Of a DNA stretch of 32,040 nt, positions 1-6,520 are shown one piece after another. Made by a program: the position numbers and the translations under genes. The stretch covers positions 1 through 32,040 of the forward strand of contig JAZNAQ010000045.1 in NCBI GenBank assembly GCA_045586595.1, read 5' to 3'. The stretch's first letter is position 1, and each line of letters opens with the position of its first letter. Source of the stretch: SIG480 sp045586595. Its GTDB lineage: Bacteria; Bacillota; Clostridia; Oscillospirales; JAAYXM01. The notes under the pieces were generated by a model. The model made no database searches. It was not told the origin of the DNA and worked only from the letters and a program-made list of their open reading frames with translations.

Positions 1-141
1 TGTAAGGGATATTATGTTGATACCGCGGGTAAAAACACAAAAGCAATAAAGGAATACATCTCAAATCAATTAAAACACGACAAGGAAAGTGATCAAATAA
101 GTTTGTACGACCCGCGGGACCCATTTATGGGTAATAAGTAA
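1..141 (+). CDS. tnpA: IS200/IS605-family TnpA transposase, C-terminal end (partial)
   Basis: The window opens inside a gene; frame 1 is open from base 1 to a TAA at 139-141 and gives the last 46 residues. The segment GYYVDTAGKN, then a helix with YISNQ, then an acidic tail ending DPFMGNK, is the C-terminal pattern of Y1 (HUH) single-strand transposases. Tyr19 of the fragment (bases 55-57) with Gln four residues later matches the nucleophilic Tyr and metal-ligand Gln spacing known from IS608 TnpA (Y127/Q131). The catalytic helix is therefore present; the HUH motif lies off-window. Known role: excises and inserts the element as single-stranded DNA using hairpins at both ends. No tnpB follows. 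Assignment is from motif recall, not a search. Confidence 0.8.
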   Translation, partial: CKGYYVDTAGKNTKAIKEYISNQLKHDKESDQISLYDPRDPFMGNK

Positions 142-248
142 GAGTTGCGTGGCTGGCAGGCCAACCTAAAACGCACTTGTGCGTCGCCAGTAACAGTTAG
201 GGCTATGCCCGAAAATGAAATACCCCCCGTTACACGGGGGGATCATTA
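142..248 (+). mobile_element. Right end of the IS200/IS605 element, with structured non-coding tail
   Basis: The non-coding stretch after tnpA holds several small palindromes: ACGCAC/GTGCGT with a TT loop at about 170-183, GGGC/GCCC with a TAT loop at 200-210, and an 8-bp C6GT/ACG6 hairpin with a TAC loop at 223-241. IS200/IS605 elements end in imperfect subterminal hairpins that TnpA binds, so the 223-241 hairpin is probably the right-end recognition structure; it could also stop tnpA transcription. The exact cleavage point cannot be read from one end, so the right boundary is approximate (between 241 and about 250). Confidence 0.55.
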
Positions 249-277
249 TTGAAAAAGAGCAGGGGTTAAGATATAAT
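249..277 (+). promoter_or_regulatory. Sigma-A promoter directly after the IS right end
   Basis: TTGAAA at 249-254, a 17-base spacer and a perfect TATAAT at 272-277. It starts 8 bases after the IS right-end hairpin and lies 22 bases upstream of the ATG at 300, so it should drive the small membrane protein and everything to the terminator at 1504-1531. Confidence 0.7.
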
Positions 278-299
278 AAACAGGCAGAGGTGAAACGAA

Positions 300-524
300 A
301 TGAAATTATCAAGAAAAGTGAAAATCGTTTTAATAGCCTTTTTGGTATTTATTGCGAGTTTGTTTGATAGAAGACTTGAGGAAGAAACAGTATGGTTTCT
401 CATGAAGCTTGTTCTTTATAGCATAGGCATATCTTTTCTGATATTTATAATAAGCGACATTGTAAAAGGAATTTTCATAAGAAAAGCGAAGATCAAGAGA
501 GACAAGGAAGAAAACGACAAGTAA
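300..524 (+). CDS. Small two-helix membrane protein, possible immunity protein
   Basis: A 74-residue protein, ATG preceded by AGAGGTG at a suitable distance. Two hydrophobic segments (about residues 8-22 and 36-54) are separated by a short charged loop (DRRLEEE) and followed by a strongly basic then acidic tail, predicting an integral membrane hairpin. I do not recognise a family. It sits between an IS end and a toxin C-terminal cassette, and small two-helix membrane proteins are common immunity proteins against membrane-acting polymorphic toxins, so it may be the immunity gene of a toxin whose body is lost or lies to the left; that is inference. Its stop codon (522-524) is in the same frame as, and immediately before, the start of the open toxin reading frame, which looks like a recombination junction. 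Confidence 0.55.
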   Translation: MKLSRKVKIVLIAFLVFIASLFDRRLEEETVWFLMKLVLYSIGISFLIFIISDIVKGIFIRKAKIKRDKEENDK

Positions 525-557
525 TTAATACCGGGTGCAGATACAGCTACGAATATT

Positions 558-1103
558 TTGTCAATACCGGTAGACCTTCTGCGCGGAGACTACATATCAG
601 CAGGGCTTGACCTTTTGGGCGTAATACCGTTTGTGGGAGAAATAGCCGACGTAGCAAAGACAGCCCGCACAGCAGACAAAATCATCGACGGAGCAAGAAC
701 GGCAGATAAAGCAATCGATGTAGTTAAACACGCCGGCAGGGCAGTTGACGCACTCGAAACAGTTGATGATGTAACCGATGCAGCAAGAGTGATGGATGAT
801 GCGGTTGATGTAGTAAAGGCGATAGAAGAGTTGCCAGTAAATCCGTCGGATTTGACGAAAACGGGGTGGAAAGATATAACATTGCCTGTAACGAAGCAGA
901 ATAGTAATTCTCGAACATACACAAAGGGAGGAATTACTATTAGATATGATAAGGCAAAAATCGGAGAGGGTGGTTATCGAGGAAAAGACCACTATCACAT
1001 ATTAAATCCTAATTCTACAGGTAAGCACGACTATTATCTAGATAGATATGGAAGACCGATTCCTAAAAACTCAAAAGCATCTCATATAATAAAGGAGGAA
1101 TAA
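558..1103 (+). CDS. Orphan polymorphic-toxin C-terminal cassette (pre-toxin region plus toxin domain)
   Basis: Nominal TTG start at 558 with no convincing Shine-Dalgarno. The frame is actually open from base 525 and reads LIPGADTATNIL before SIPVDLLRGDYISAGLD, as if cut from the middle of a longer protein. About residues 5-35 carry the hydrophobic pre-toxin motif (GLDLLGVIPFVGEIAD) that precedes toxin domains in many secreted polymorphic toxins; residues about 35-95 are an alanine/aspartate-rich repeat of the ADKxIDxA type; the last 75 or so residues form a compact basic domain with DHYHI, YYLDRYGRPIP and KASHI. This tail resembles Ntox24-type RNase toxin domains, but I am not sure of the family. 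It ends 3 bases before an immunity-type gene, the usual toxin/immunity order. Probably a displaced module: silent alone, usable after recombination with a full-length toxin gene. Confidence 0.7.
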   Translation: MSIPVDLLRGDYISAGLDLLGVIPFVGEIADVAKTARTADKIIDGARTADKAIDVVKHAGRAVDALETVDDVTDAARVMDDAVDVVKAIEELPVNPSDLTKTGWKDITLPVTKQNSNSRTYTKGGITIRYDKAKIGEGGYRGKDHYHILNPNSTGKHDYYLDRYGRPIPKNSKASHIIKEE

Positions 1104-1106
1104 ATA

Positions 1107-1454
1107 ATGAGGATTTCTAAACTATTGCAGCAATATGATTTTCATGACAGTTTGCTAGAAAAAGTGTCCATCAAAGAAGAACAGTTGGTTCTCGAAATTG
1201 ATTTTTGCAAATGGAGACAAGACTCATATGTTGAAGGGGGAGAAGAAACAGAAGAAATTATGATTGTTTTTGAAAAAGTTTCTGATGTTACTATTCCAAA
1301 TCTAAAACTAAATAGTGATGAAATCATGGATGCCGATTTAATAAAGGATGATGTGGGGCGCGAAGGTATTAAATTGACGGTTTTTAATGACATTAAACAA
1401 ACTGTATACTTTGTCATAATTTATGCTGAGGATGTGCACATACAAAAACTTTAA
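1107..1454 (+). CDS. Immunity-type protein (FHDS motif) paired with the 558-1103 toxin cassette
   Basis: A 115-residue protein starting at ATG 1107, preceded by AAAGGAGG with a 10-base spacer; that ribosome site overlaps the end of the toxin frame. Near the N-terminus it has YDFHDSLLEKV, then ILxIDFCKW-like strand residues (LEIDFCKW), a pattern shared by a large group of small immunity proteins (Imm50-like or related FHDS families). The rest is alternating beta strands with many acidic residues (EEETEE, SDEIMDADLIKDD), as is usual for proteins that neutralise basic nuclease toxins. Position directly behind the toxin cassette with a shared terminator at 1504-1531 supports a cognate pair. Unlike the toxin piece it has a good start and ribosome site, so it may be expressed even if the toxin is not. 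Confidence 0.65.
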   Translation: MRISKLLQQYDFHDSLLEKVSIKEEQLVLEIDFCKWRQDSYVEGGEETEEIMIVFEKVSDVTIPNLKLNSDEIMDADLIKDDVGREGIKLTVFNDIKQTVYFVIIYAEDVHIQKL

Positions 1455-1503
1455 AAGTACATTTAAATGGATGAGGAGAGTTTGAATAGGGAACAACCCC
1501 AAG

Positions 1504-1531
1504 AACACCCGATGCATTTGCATCGGGTGTT
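1504..1531 (+). terminator. Rho-independent terminator closing the left toxin/immunity island
   Basis: A perfect 12-bp stem (AACACCCGATGC / GCATCGGGTGTT) around a four-base loop, followed by ATATTTTTC. It ends the plus-strand cassette; its right arm overlaps the stop codon of the minus-strand gene at 1530, so it may serve both. Confidence 0.85.
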
Positions 1532-2078
1532 ATATTTTTCTCGGTGTACCTGTTTTAGATATACCGAGAACACCGTACAAATTACCGTTTATTCTGCAGG
1601 GTGTGAGCAGGCATAATATGTCGGGGCGGGGGAAGGGACGGTTTGTGATAAGAGGGACCGCGATGCGTGTAGGGGCAAAATTACTGTCGGCGAGTGCGTC
1701 GGAAGACTTTGCAAGAGCACAGACGACCTTGTCGCGGCACAGAATATCCGGCAGTTGGTCGAGCTTTCGCCATTCCGTTGAGTCATCATCAGCACTGTTT
1801 GACGGACACAGTGCATATGCGTATGTAATGTCATCAAAAGTCAGCCCCGCTCTCCATAGGTTGGTTTTTGTTATCGACTTTTCAGCAGAAAAAGCAGTGC
1901 CTTCAGGTGCGAGCACACCTACGAGAAGGCTGCTTTCATTTCCGCGCACGTATGCGCGGCATATGCCGCTTAGCGTGGCGTATGTCTTGGCCATCAGAGT
2001 TACGTGCCGCTCATCCTCGTGGCAGACGACGGAGCCTATGACTGATGGGCCGAGGTATAGCGGAAGAGTTTTTTCCAT
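1530..2078 (-). CDS. Hypothetical protein, 182 aa
   Basis: ATG at 2078-2076 preceded by AGGAGG with a 6-base spacer, so the gene is well translated. No signal peptide or membrane segment. The protein is a mix of short hydrophobic strands and polar loops (LPLYLGPSVIGSVVC at the start, LYGVLGISKTGTPRKI at the end) with six scattered cysteines (C19, C39, C111, C134, C141, C176, approximate numbering). I recognise no family and give no function. It follows the terminator at 2104-2145 that ends the nnrD operon; no independent promoter is visible in the 25 bases between, so it may depend on readthrough. An overlapping plus-strand frame (1603-2082) is considered a shadow. Confidence 0.65.
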   Translation of the reverse strand: MEKTLPLYLGPSVIGSVVCHEDERHVTLMAKTYATLSGICRAYVRGNESSLLVGVLAPEGTAFSAEKSITKTNLWRAGLTFDDITYAYALCPSNSADDDSTEWRKLDQLPDILCRDKVVCALAKSSDALADSNFAPTRIAVPLITNRPFPRPDILCLLTPCRINGNLYGVLGISKTGTPRKI

Positions 2079-2103
2079 ATAGTTCCTCCTAAGACATAAA
2101 ATA

Positions 2104-2145
2104 AAAACCGCAAAGTAACGGGTTTTACCGTAGCTTTGCGGTTTT
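2104..2145 (-). terminator. Terminator of the nnrD-alr-mazF operon
   Basis: Stem AAAACCGCAAAG / CTTTGCGGTTTT, 12 bp, enclosing a smaller ACGG/CCGT hairpin; read on the minus strand it is followed by TTTTTATTTTATG. It lies 15 bases after the stop of the gene at 2161-2781. Confidence 0.8.
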
Positions 2146-2160
2146 GTCGTTTTGTATGGT

Positions 2161-2781
2161 CTATGAAACAGTGTAGGGGCCGCGCACTAACGCGGTTACG
2201 TTAGAGGTCGCCTTTACACCTCTGCCATCTACAGTGCAGAGATAAAGGTGGTTCTTCTCGAGGGGTTTACCTCCTGCGAGGTCACCGCCCGTGGTCATGT
2301 CGATAAGCCCCGGAGTGCCTGAAGAAACGCAGTTTGCGGTGCCTATGCGAAGGAGTATTTCGCAACCAACCTTTGCGGTGAGCGTTTGCCCCGAGGTGAG
2401 CTTTACAAGTGCAAACGTTGAACTTGTGCCTGAGGAGGTCTGAACCTTGTCGGCGACCTTGTCGGCAACACTCTGAACAAAAGCGTCGGTTACAATTTCA
2501 TCTGAGCTCTTTGAGGTATACTGAGCAATTTTGTCATCAATCTCACCTGAGATAGAGTTTATCTTGCTGTCGAGGTCATCCTCAAGAGAGCCTGTCTTCT
2601 CTGCGATTATTTCATCCACCTTTTCTGAAATCTGTGGAGCGAGTACGTTGTTTATGTAACTCAGGCTAACCAACGGGTCATCCGAAGTTCCATATTCAGC
2701 CGCAATCGCAAGAGCTCCGGCAACGATGAGTGCTGCAAGGAGTAGTACAGATGTTATCGCTTTCCACTTTTTCTGTTTCAT
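2161..2781 (-). CDS. Membrane-anchored protein with coiled coil and conserved C-terminal beta domain
   Basis: A 206-residue protein with a basic N-terminus and a single hydrophobic segment (about residues 10-28) that should anchor it in the membrane with the rest outside. Residues about 45-120 are a heptad-rich helical stretch (QISEKVDEIIAEKTGSLEDD, then SADKVADKV) predicted to be a coiled coil. The last 80 residues form a domain I have seen at the end of other clostridial surface proteins: LxSGQTLxxKxGCEILLRIGTA, then GLIDMTTGGDLxxGxxLxxNHLYL, DGRGVKATS and RGPYTV. No enzyme motif is visible and no function is known to me. It is the last gene of the nnrD operon, 31 bases after mazF, and ends at a clear terminator. 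Confidence 0.7.
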   Translation of the reverse strand: MKQKKWKAITSVLLLAALIVAGALAIAAEYGTSDDPLVSLSYINNVLAPQISEKVDEIIAEKTGSLEDDLDSKINSISGEIDDKIAQYTSKSSDEIVTDAFVQSVADKVADKVQTSSGTSSTFALVKLTSGQTLTAKVGCEILLRIGTANCVSSGTPGLIDMTTGGDLAGGKPLEKNHLYLCTVDGRGVKATSNVTALVRGPYTVS

Positions 2782-2812
2782 TTGTAAGGTAACCTCCCGT
2801 TTCTCTTTTGTG

Positions 2813-3169
2813 TTAGTTTCCAGGAAGCCCGAAGCTTACCGCAATCGCGTTATCAACGCGGTGCATAAGATTTTCGTCGAGCCTGCCCATTTTTTCTTTG
2901 AGGCGTGTTTTGTCAATCGTTCTTACTTGCTCAAGCAAAACAACCGAGTCCTTTGAGAGACCAAAGCTTTTGCCCCCAAGCTCTATGTGTGTAGGTAGCT
3001 TTGCTTTGTTCATCTGCGAGGTTATCGCCGCGGCGATACCCGTCGGGCTGTGCTTGTTGCCGACATCGTTTTGGATAATCAAAACGGGGCGCATCCCGCC
3101 CTGCTCGCTCCCCACAACGGGGCTTAGGTCGGCGTAGTAAATATCTCCACGTTTTATGCTGTAATCCAC
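2813..3169 (-). CDS. mazF: MazF/EndoA-type mRNA interferase toxin
   Basis: 118 residues, close to the length of Bacillus subtilis EndoA (NdoA). KRGDIYYADLSPVVGSEQGG, RPVLIIQND, IAAAITSQ, KLPTHIEL, LLEQVRTIDK are all in family order. Arg27 and Thr50 align with R25 and T48, the catalytic pair of the B. subtilis enzyme, so it should be active. MazF cleaves single-stranded RNA at short recognition sequences (UACAU in Bacillus). Start is GTG at 3169-3167 with GGAG 11 bases upstream. In Bacillus the antitoxin gene ndoAI lies between alr and ndoA; here only 132 bases separate alr and mazF, too little for the usual 80-95 residue antitoxin. Confidence 0.93.
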   Translation of the reverse strand: MDYSIKRGDIYYADLSPVVGSEQGGMRPVLIIQNDVGNKHSPTGIAAAITSQMNKAKLPTHIELGGKSFGLSKDSVVLLEQVRTIDKTRLKEKMGRLDENLMHRVDNAIAVSFGLPGN

Positions 3170-3301
3170 TAAAATTCACGCTCCGCAGGAATGTAGTAGC
3201 CAAAAGCTTTGCTTTTGACAACTATATTTTTCCACAGGCGTGCGTATTTTAATCAGCCTTGCGAAAATTTCTAAAAATTCTCATTTATCCTCCGCTCTAT
3301 A

Positions 3302-4444
3302 CTATGCAGAAGGAGTGTTATATGTTCTCGGAACGCGCTTTGAGATAGATGTTAGAAGCTCATATGAAATGGTTCCGGCAAGAACTGCAAGCTCGCACGG
3401 AGATGTGTATGAGCTGCTCTGCTTGCCAAAAATAACAGCTTCATCAAAGGGTTTTACATCGTTGATGTTGCTCACGTCAACAAGTGTCAAATCCATGCAC
3501 ACGTTGCCGAGGATAGGGGCGCGCACCCCGTTTATGAGAAAATAGCCCTTGCCTGACAAGGCGCGTGGAAGCCCGTCTGCATAGCCACATAAAACAACGG
3601 CAATCTTCATATCACTTTGCGCCGTGAAGTTTCGGTTATAGCTGACCGTGTCGCCCGCCTTTATCTCTCTCACGTCTGCGATGAGGCTTTTAAAGGTCAT
3701 TGCAGGCACGAGATTAAGCCCGGGTATCGTCTTTCCTGTAGGGGAATATCCGTAAAGAATAAGCCCTGGGCGCACACAGTTGAGATGCGCTTTTTTATAG
3801 TTTACCACAGACGCACTGTTTGCGCAATGGCAAAAATTAAATGTAATACCGCGTTTTTTCAGAATATCACATATCTGCGAAAACGCGTCAAACTGCTCAT
3901 CGGTAAAGGCTGTATCGCTATTTTCTGCCTCGGCAAAATGCGTAAAAATACCGTCTGCACGGAGATTTGAAAGCTTTGAAATGTCCTCTGCGGCATCGGC
4001 CGCAGATTCGATATACCCTCGATGGGCGTAAATTCCGAAACGCGACATACCGGTATCAAGCTTTATATGTACAGTTATATTTTTTTTAAGATTTAAAGCG
4101 GCGCTATTCAGCTCTTTTGCATAATCAAGGCTGTGTACAGACTGAATAATGTTGTTTTCAGCAAGAAGACCGGCAAGCTTTGTCGGTGTTGCGCCAAGAA
4201 TCATAACAGGTGCGGTTATTCCGCTTCGGCGAAGCTCAAGTGCCTCGTCAAGGCAAGCCACAGCGAGTATATCTGCGCCTAAGGACGCATAAAGCCTCGC
4301 AACAGGCACGGCGCCGTGGCCATAAGCATCGGCTTTAATGACACATATTATTTTTTCAGCGTTAGTAAAACGGCGGATTTCGTTGAAATTATGCTCTATT
4401 GCCTTGAGGTCTATTTTTGCTTCAGTTCTGCTTAAAATGTTCAT
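3302..4444 (-). CDS. alr: Alanine racemase
   Basis: 380 residues, standard length for the PLP-dependent, fold-type III racemase that interconverts L- and D-alanine for peptidoglycan. The PLP lysine is K37 in VIKADAYGHGAVP; the C-terminal beta-barrel carries AGDTVSYNRNF, whose tyrosine is the second catalytic base, and CGYADGLPR. GNVCMDLTLVDVS is the typical barrel motif. The ATG lies two bases after the TGA of the lipoprotein gene, so translation is coupled. In spore formers D-alanine metabolism also affects germination, consistent with the GerS-like gene in front, though this copy may simply be the housekeeping enzyme. Confidence 0.96.
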   Translation of the reverse strand: MNILSRTEAKIDLKAIEHNFNEIRRFTNAEKIICVIKADAYGHGAVPVARLYASLGADILAVACLDEALELRRSGITAPVMILGATPTKLAGLLAENNIIQSVHSLDYAKELNSAALNLKKNITVHIKLDTGMSRFGIYAHRGYIESAADAAEDISKLSNLRADGIFTHFAEAENSDTAFTDEQFDAFSQICDILKKRGITFNFCHCANSASVVNYKKAHLNCVRPGLILYGYSPTGKTIPGLNLVPAMTFKSLIADVREIKAGDTVSYNRNFTAQSDMKIAVVLCGYADGLPRALSGKGYFLINGVRAPILGNVCMDLTLVDVSNINDVKPFDEAVIFGKQSSSYTSPCELAVLAGTISYELLTSISKRVPRTYNTPSA

Positions 4445-4446
4445 CT

Positions 4447-5028
4447 TCAGTTGTGTTCAACCCTTTCAAATTCACACTGTATAATTCTCTCGCCGTCGGA
4501 GAAAATTTCAGCATACAGAGGAATTGTTTCATCTTTTGAAAACCATGTGCGGTACTCGATGGGAATATCGCCGTCAGAGATACGCGAAATCAGCAAAGTT
4601 GCGTCAGTGTCATATATGCGTGTGCCTGATGCCTCTGCAAAGTTGCCGTTTGTCCATGCTGTTATGAGAGCGGGAAGTGCAGAAAACGGAGAAAATCCGC
4701 TTTCGTTAAGTGCTCCTGTTTCAAGACGGGCTCCGTCAAATTCCAGGTATGACGTGCCCTGGGATACGGTCAGCGCAATTCCGGCAACATCCTCGGGAGA
4801 AATGACGGTTATGCGGTCATCGCCGTCTTTGGAGTATGAATAATCAAGAGAAAACTTCACCTCACGCGAGGGGAAGTTTGCCGTAATATTAGCAAGGTAT
4901 TTCGCCGACGAGACCCCGCGCATCTTCTCTGCGATTTGTGAGGTGTCCTCAGTGCTTGCGGCACATGACGAAAAAATAACTGCAAAAATCAAGAAAATGC
5001 TGAGTATAAGCGCTTTGCGTTTTATCAA
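4447..5028 (-). CDS. GerS/YdcC-like lipoprotein
   Basis: 193 residues with a lipoprotein signal: basic start, hydrophobic core and a lipobox ending FSSC (Cys22). The mature part is a single beta-rich domain of the LolA/LppX-like type (YLANITANFPSREVKFSLDY, YLEFDGARLETG, later WFSKDETIPLYAEIF), which matches the shape of YdcC in Bacillus and GerS in Clostridioides difficile. Those genes sit directly before alr in their genomes, as here; GerS is needed for cortex degradation during spore germination. Sequence identity cannot be measured by eye, so the name rests on lipobox, length, fold pattern and position. Start is TTG at 5028-5026, three bases after the nnrD stop. Confidence 0.7.
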   Translation of the reverse strand: MIKRKALILSIFLIFAVIFSSCAASTEDTSQIAEKMRGVSSAKYLANITANFPSREVKFSLDYSYSKDGDDRITVISPEDVAGIALTVSQGTSYLEFDGARLETGALNESGFSPFSALPALITAWTNGNFAEASGTRIYDTDATLLISRISDGDIPIEYRTWFSKDETIPLYAEIFSDGERIIQCEFERVEHN

Positions 5029-5031
5029 AGC

Positions 5032-5841
5032 TTACAACACCTGCCCCATAACCGATTTGAGCGTGCACAGCATATCGGTGGGAGTCATGGAATATTCGCC
5101 GAATTTCTCGGCAGCAACATTCCCTGCCACGCCGTGCAGCCATACTCCAGTATATGCCGCGCGGACAGTGGGTATGCCCTGACCTATGAGCGATGTTATG
5201 ATACCGGCGAGAACATCGCCGCTTCCGCCCTTTGCCATGCCGGGGTTGCCCGTTGTGTTAATATACAGGCTGCCGTCAGGTGAGGCGGTAATGGTGCGGT
5301 GGCCCTTTAGAACAAGAACACAGCCGTTTTTTCTCGCAAAGTTTTCTGCAAATTCCTCACGGCGGCTATTGTCAAAATCGGGGACAAGCCGCGCAAATTC
5401 GCCCTCGTGCGGAGTGAGGACCAGCTCGCGGGGAGATTTGTCGAGTGGTAGATTTAAGCGAGCCGCGAGTGTTATTGCATCAGCATCAAGAACAAGGGGC
5501 GAGCCGCTTGAAAAAATTTCAGATTTGGTAAGATTTGCGCTTTTTCGCGAAAGCCCGATGCCGCAGCCTAGAAGAGTTGCGTCCGATTTGAAGGTCTTTA
5601 TCTTGCGCGAAATTATTATAGGCTCGTTGAGCTTTGCGGCAAGAATGGGCCGTATTGCCTGGGGAACTGAGAGAAATACAAGGCCGCTGCCGGAGTTTAC
5701 GGCGCTTTGTGCAGAAAAGAAAGCTGCGCCCGTATACTTTTTACTGCCGGCTATAATAAGGACTTTGCCAAAGCTTCCTTTGTGAGCGTTTTTGTCACGT
5801 TTCGGCAAAGAAATTTTATCATAAGTTATTTCAGTTATCAT
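5032..5841 (-). CDS. nnrD: ADP/ATP-dependent NAD(P)H-hydrate dehydratase (YjeF C-terminal domain)
   Basis: 269 residues, ribokinase-like fold. Motifs in order: HKGSFGKVLIIAGS near the N-terminus, SGLVFLSVP, LVLDADAI, VLTPHEGEFARL, VLKGHRT and the nucleotide/anion-hole segment GNPGMAKGGSGDVLAGI containing the catalytic aspartate. The enzyme repairs hydrated NADH/NADPH. In many Firmicutes a YjeF epimerase domain is fused at the N-terminus; it is absent here, so an epimerase (nnrE) should be elsewhere. First gene of the operon, ATG preceded by GGGGGA, with a strong promoter at 5864-5892. Confidence 0.92.
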   Translation of the reverse strand: MITEITYDKISLPKRDKNAHKGSFGKVLIIAGSKKYTGAAFFSAQSAVNSGSGLVFLSVPQAIRPILAAKLNEPIIISRKIKTFKSDATLLGCGIGLSRKSANLTKSEIFSSGSPLVLDADAITLAARLNLPLDKSPRELVLTPHEGEFARLVPDFDNSRREEFAENFARKNGCVLVLKGHRTITASPDGSLYINTTGNPGMAKGGSGDVLAGIITSLIGQGIPTVRAAYTGVWLHGVAGNVAAEKFGEYSMTPTDMLCTLKSVMGQVL

Positions 5842-5863
5842 TTCATATTCCCCCGCAATCTAT

Positions 5864-5892
5864 ATTGTAAACCGCGAAGTGTGGTTTGTCAA
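5864..5892 (-). promoter_or_regulatory. Sigma-A promoter of the nnrD-alr-mazF operon
   Basis: On the minus strand TTGACA (5892-5887), a 17-base spacer and TACAAT (5869-5864), about 22 bases upstream of the nnrD ATG. Near-perfect consensus. Confidence 0.8.
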
Positions 5893-5898
5893 AATATT

Positions 5899-6375
5899 TC
5901 ATAGAAGGTCAGCTATGTTTATAACCTTCTTTTTCTTTTCTGCGGCATAATTTCGTGTATATGCCGTGCCGCCTGTATCGCGCATAAGGTAGCAGAGCAG
6001 AATGTCAGCCTCGTCAACCAGGCGGCGGTTGCGCTGGTGCATACAGAATTGGTTATATTTGTCGGTTATGTACTCGACCTCGTTTGCGCCTGAGAGAATG
6101 TGGTTGTATTGAGCGCGCAACTCCGCAGGCCAGAAGAACGACTGGTCGCGGCAGGGGAGTATCATCGAAAGTGAAACCTTCTTACCCTCATTGCGCTTCG
6201 TTAAGACAAGCTCTGCCGCAAGAAGGTCAAACCCTGTTGCGCCCCCGCTGCAAAAGCGGACAACGCCTGCCTCTATAAGCGTGTCTATAAGTTCTGAAAG
6301 CCGCTGCGGAAGAGCCTCAGAATGTATGCGGTAAATCTGCCTGTGCCCTGAAAAGGAGCATACGGAATTGCTCAT
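5899..6375 (-). CDS. YpsA/DUF1273-type SLOG-domain protein
   Basis: 158 residues with the Rossmann-like SLOG pattern: CSFSGHRQ at the N-terminus, FCSGGATGFDLLAAE in the middle, a PCRDQSFFW segment, then RNRRLVDEADILLCYL and GGTAYTRNYAAEKKKKVINI. These are the nucleotide- or ligand-binding elements of the YpsA family (YpsA of Bacillus is tied to cell division and oxidative stress, but its ligand is unknown). No partner domain and no operon: its own promoter lies at 6417-6446 and the nnrD promoter begins right behind its stop. Confidence 0.8.
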   Translation of the reverse strand: MSNSVCSFSGHRQIYRIHSEALPQRLSELIDTLIEAGVVRFCSGGATGFDLLAAELVLTKRNEGKKVSLSMILPCRDQSFFWPAELRAQYNHILSGANEVEYITDKYNQFCMHQRNRRLVDEADILLCYLMRDTGGTAYTRNYAAEKKKKVINIADLL

Positions 6376-6416
6376 TGAACTATTTTCCCTTTTAAAATAA
6401 TGAATAAGACAATATT

Positions 6417-6446
6417 ATTGTACCACACTTTATATATAAATGTAAA
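6417..6446 (-). promoter_or_regulatory. Promoter of the ypsA-like gene
   Basis: Minus strand TTTACA (6446-6441), 18-base spacer, TACAAT (6422-6417), about 40 bases upstream of the ATG at 6375. An alternative -35 TTGACT lies at 6467-6462. Confidence 0.55.
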
Positions 6447-6485
6447 AGATTTTAAAGATTAGTCAAAATAAATTTTTTTAGGGTA

Positions 6486-6514
6486 TTTACTTTTTGGGAA
6501 ATATGTGTTACAAT
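6486..6514 (+). promoter_or_regulatory. Promoter of rpsO-pnp
   Basis: TTTACT (6486-6491), 17-base spacer, TACAAT (6509-6514). It leaves a leader of roughly 145 bases before the rpsO ATG, divergent from the ypsA-like promoter. Confidence 0.6.
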
Positions 6515-6520
6515 ACTACA

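Noticed and set aside
142..241. Considered whether the structured tail is an omega-RNA of a TnpB element
   Set aside because: The reading frame before it ends like TnpA (Tyr-x3-Gln helix, DPFxGxK tail), with no TnpB zinc-finger or RuvC residues, so a TnpB guide RNA is not supported.
1603..2082. Plus-strand open frame of 159 codons opposite the hypothetical gene
   Set aside because: No ribosome site; the minus-strand gene has AGGAGG at a proper distance and a terminator arrangement that fits it.
2931..3221. Minus-strand frame of 96 codons as a possible MazF antitoxin
   Set aside because: It starts at TTG, lies mostly inside mazF in another frame and reads as an arginine-rich shadow without RHH or AbrB features.
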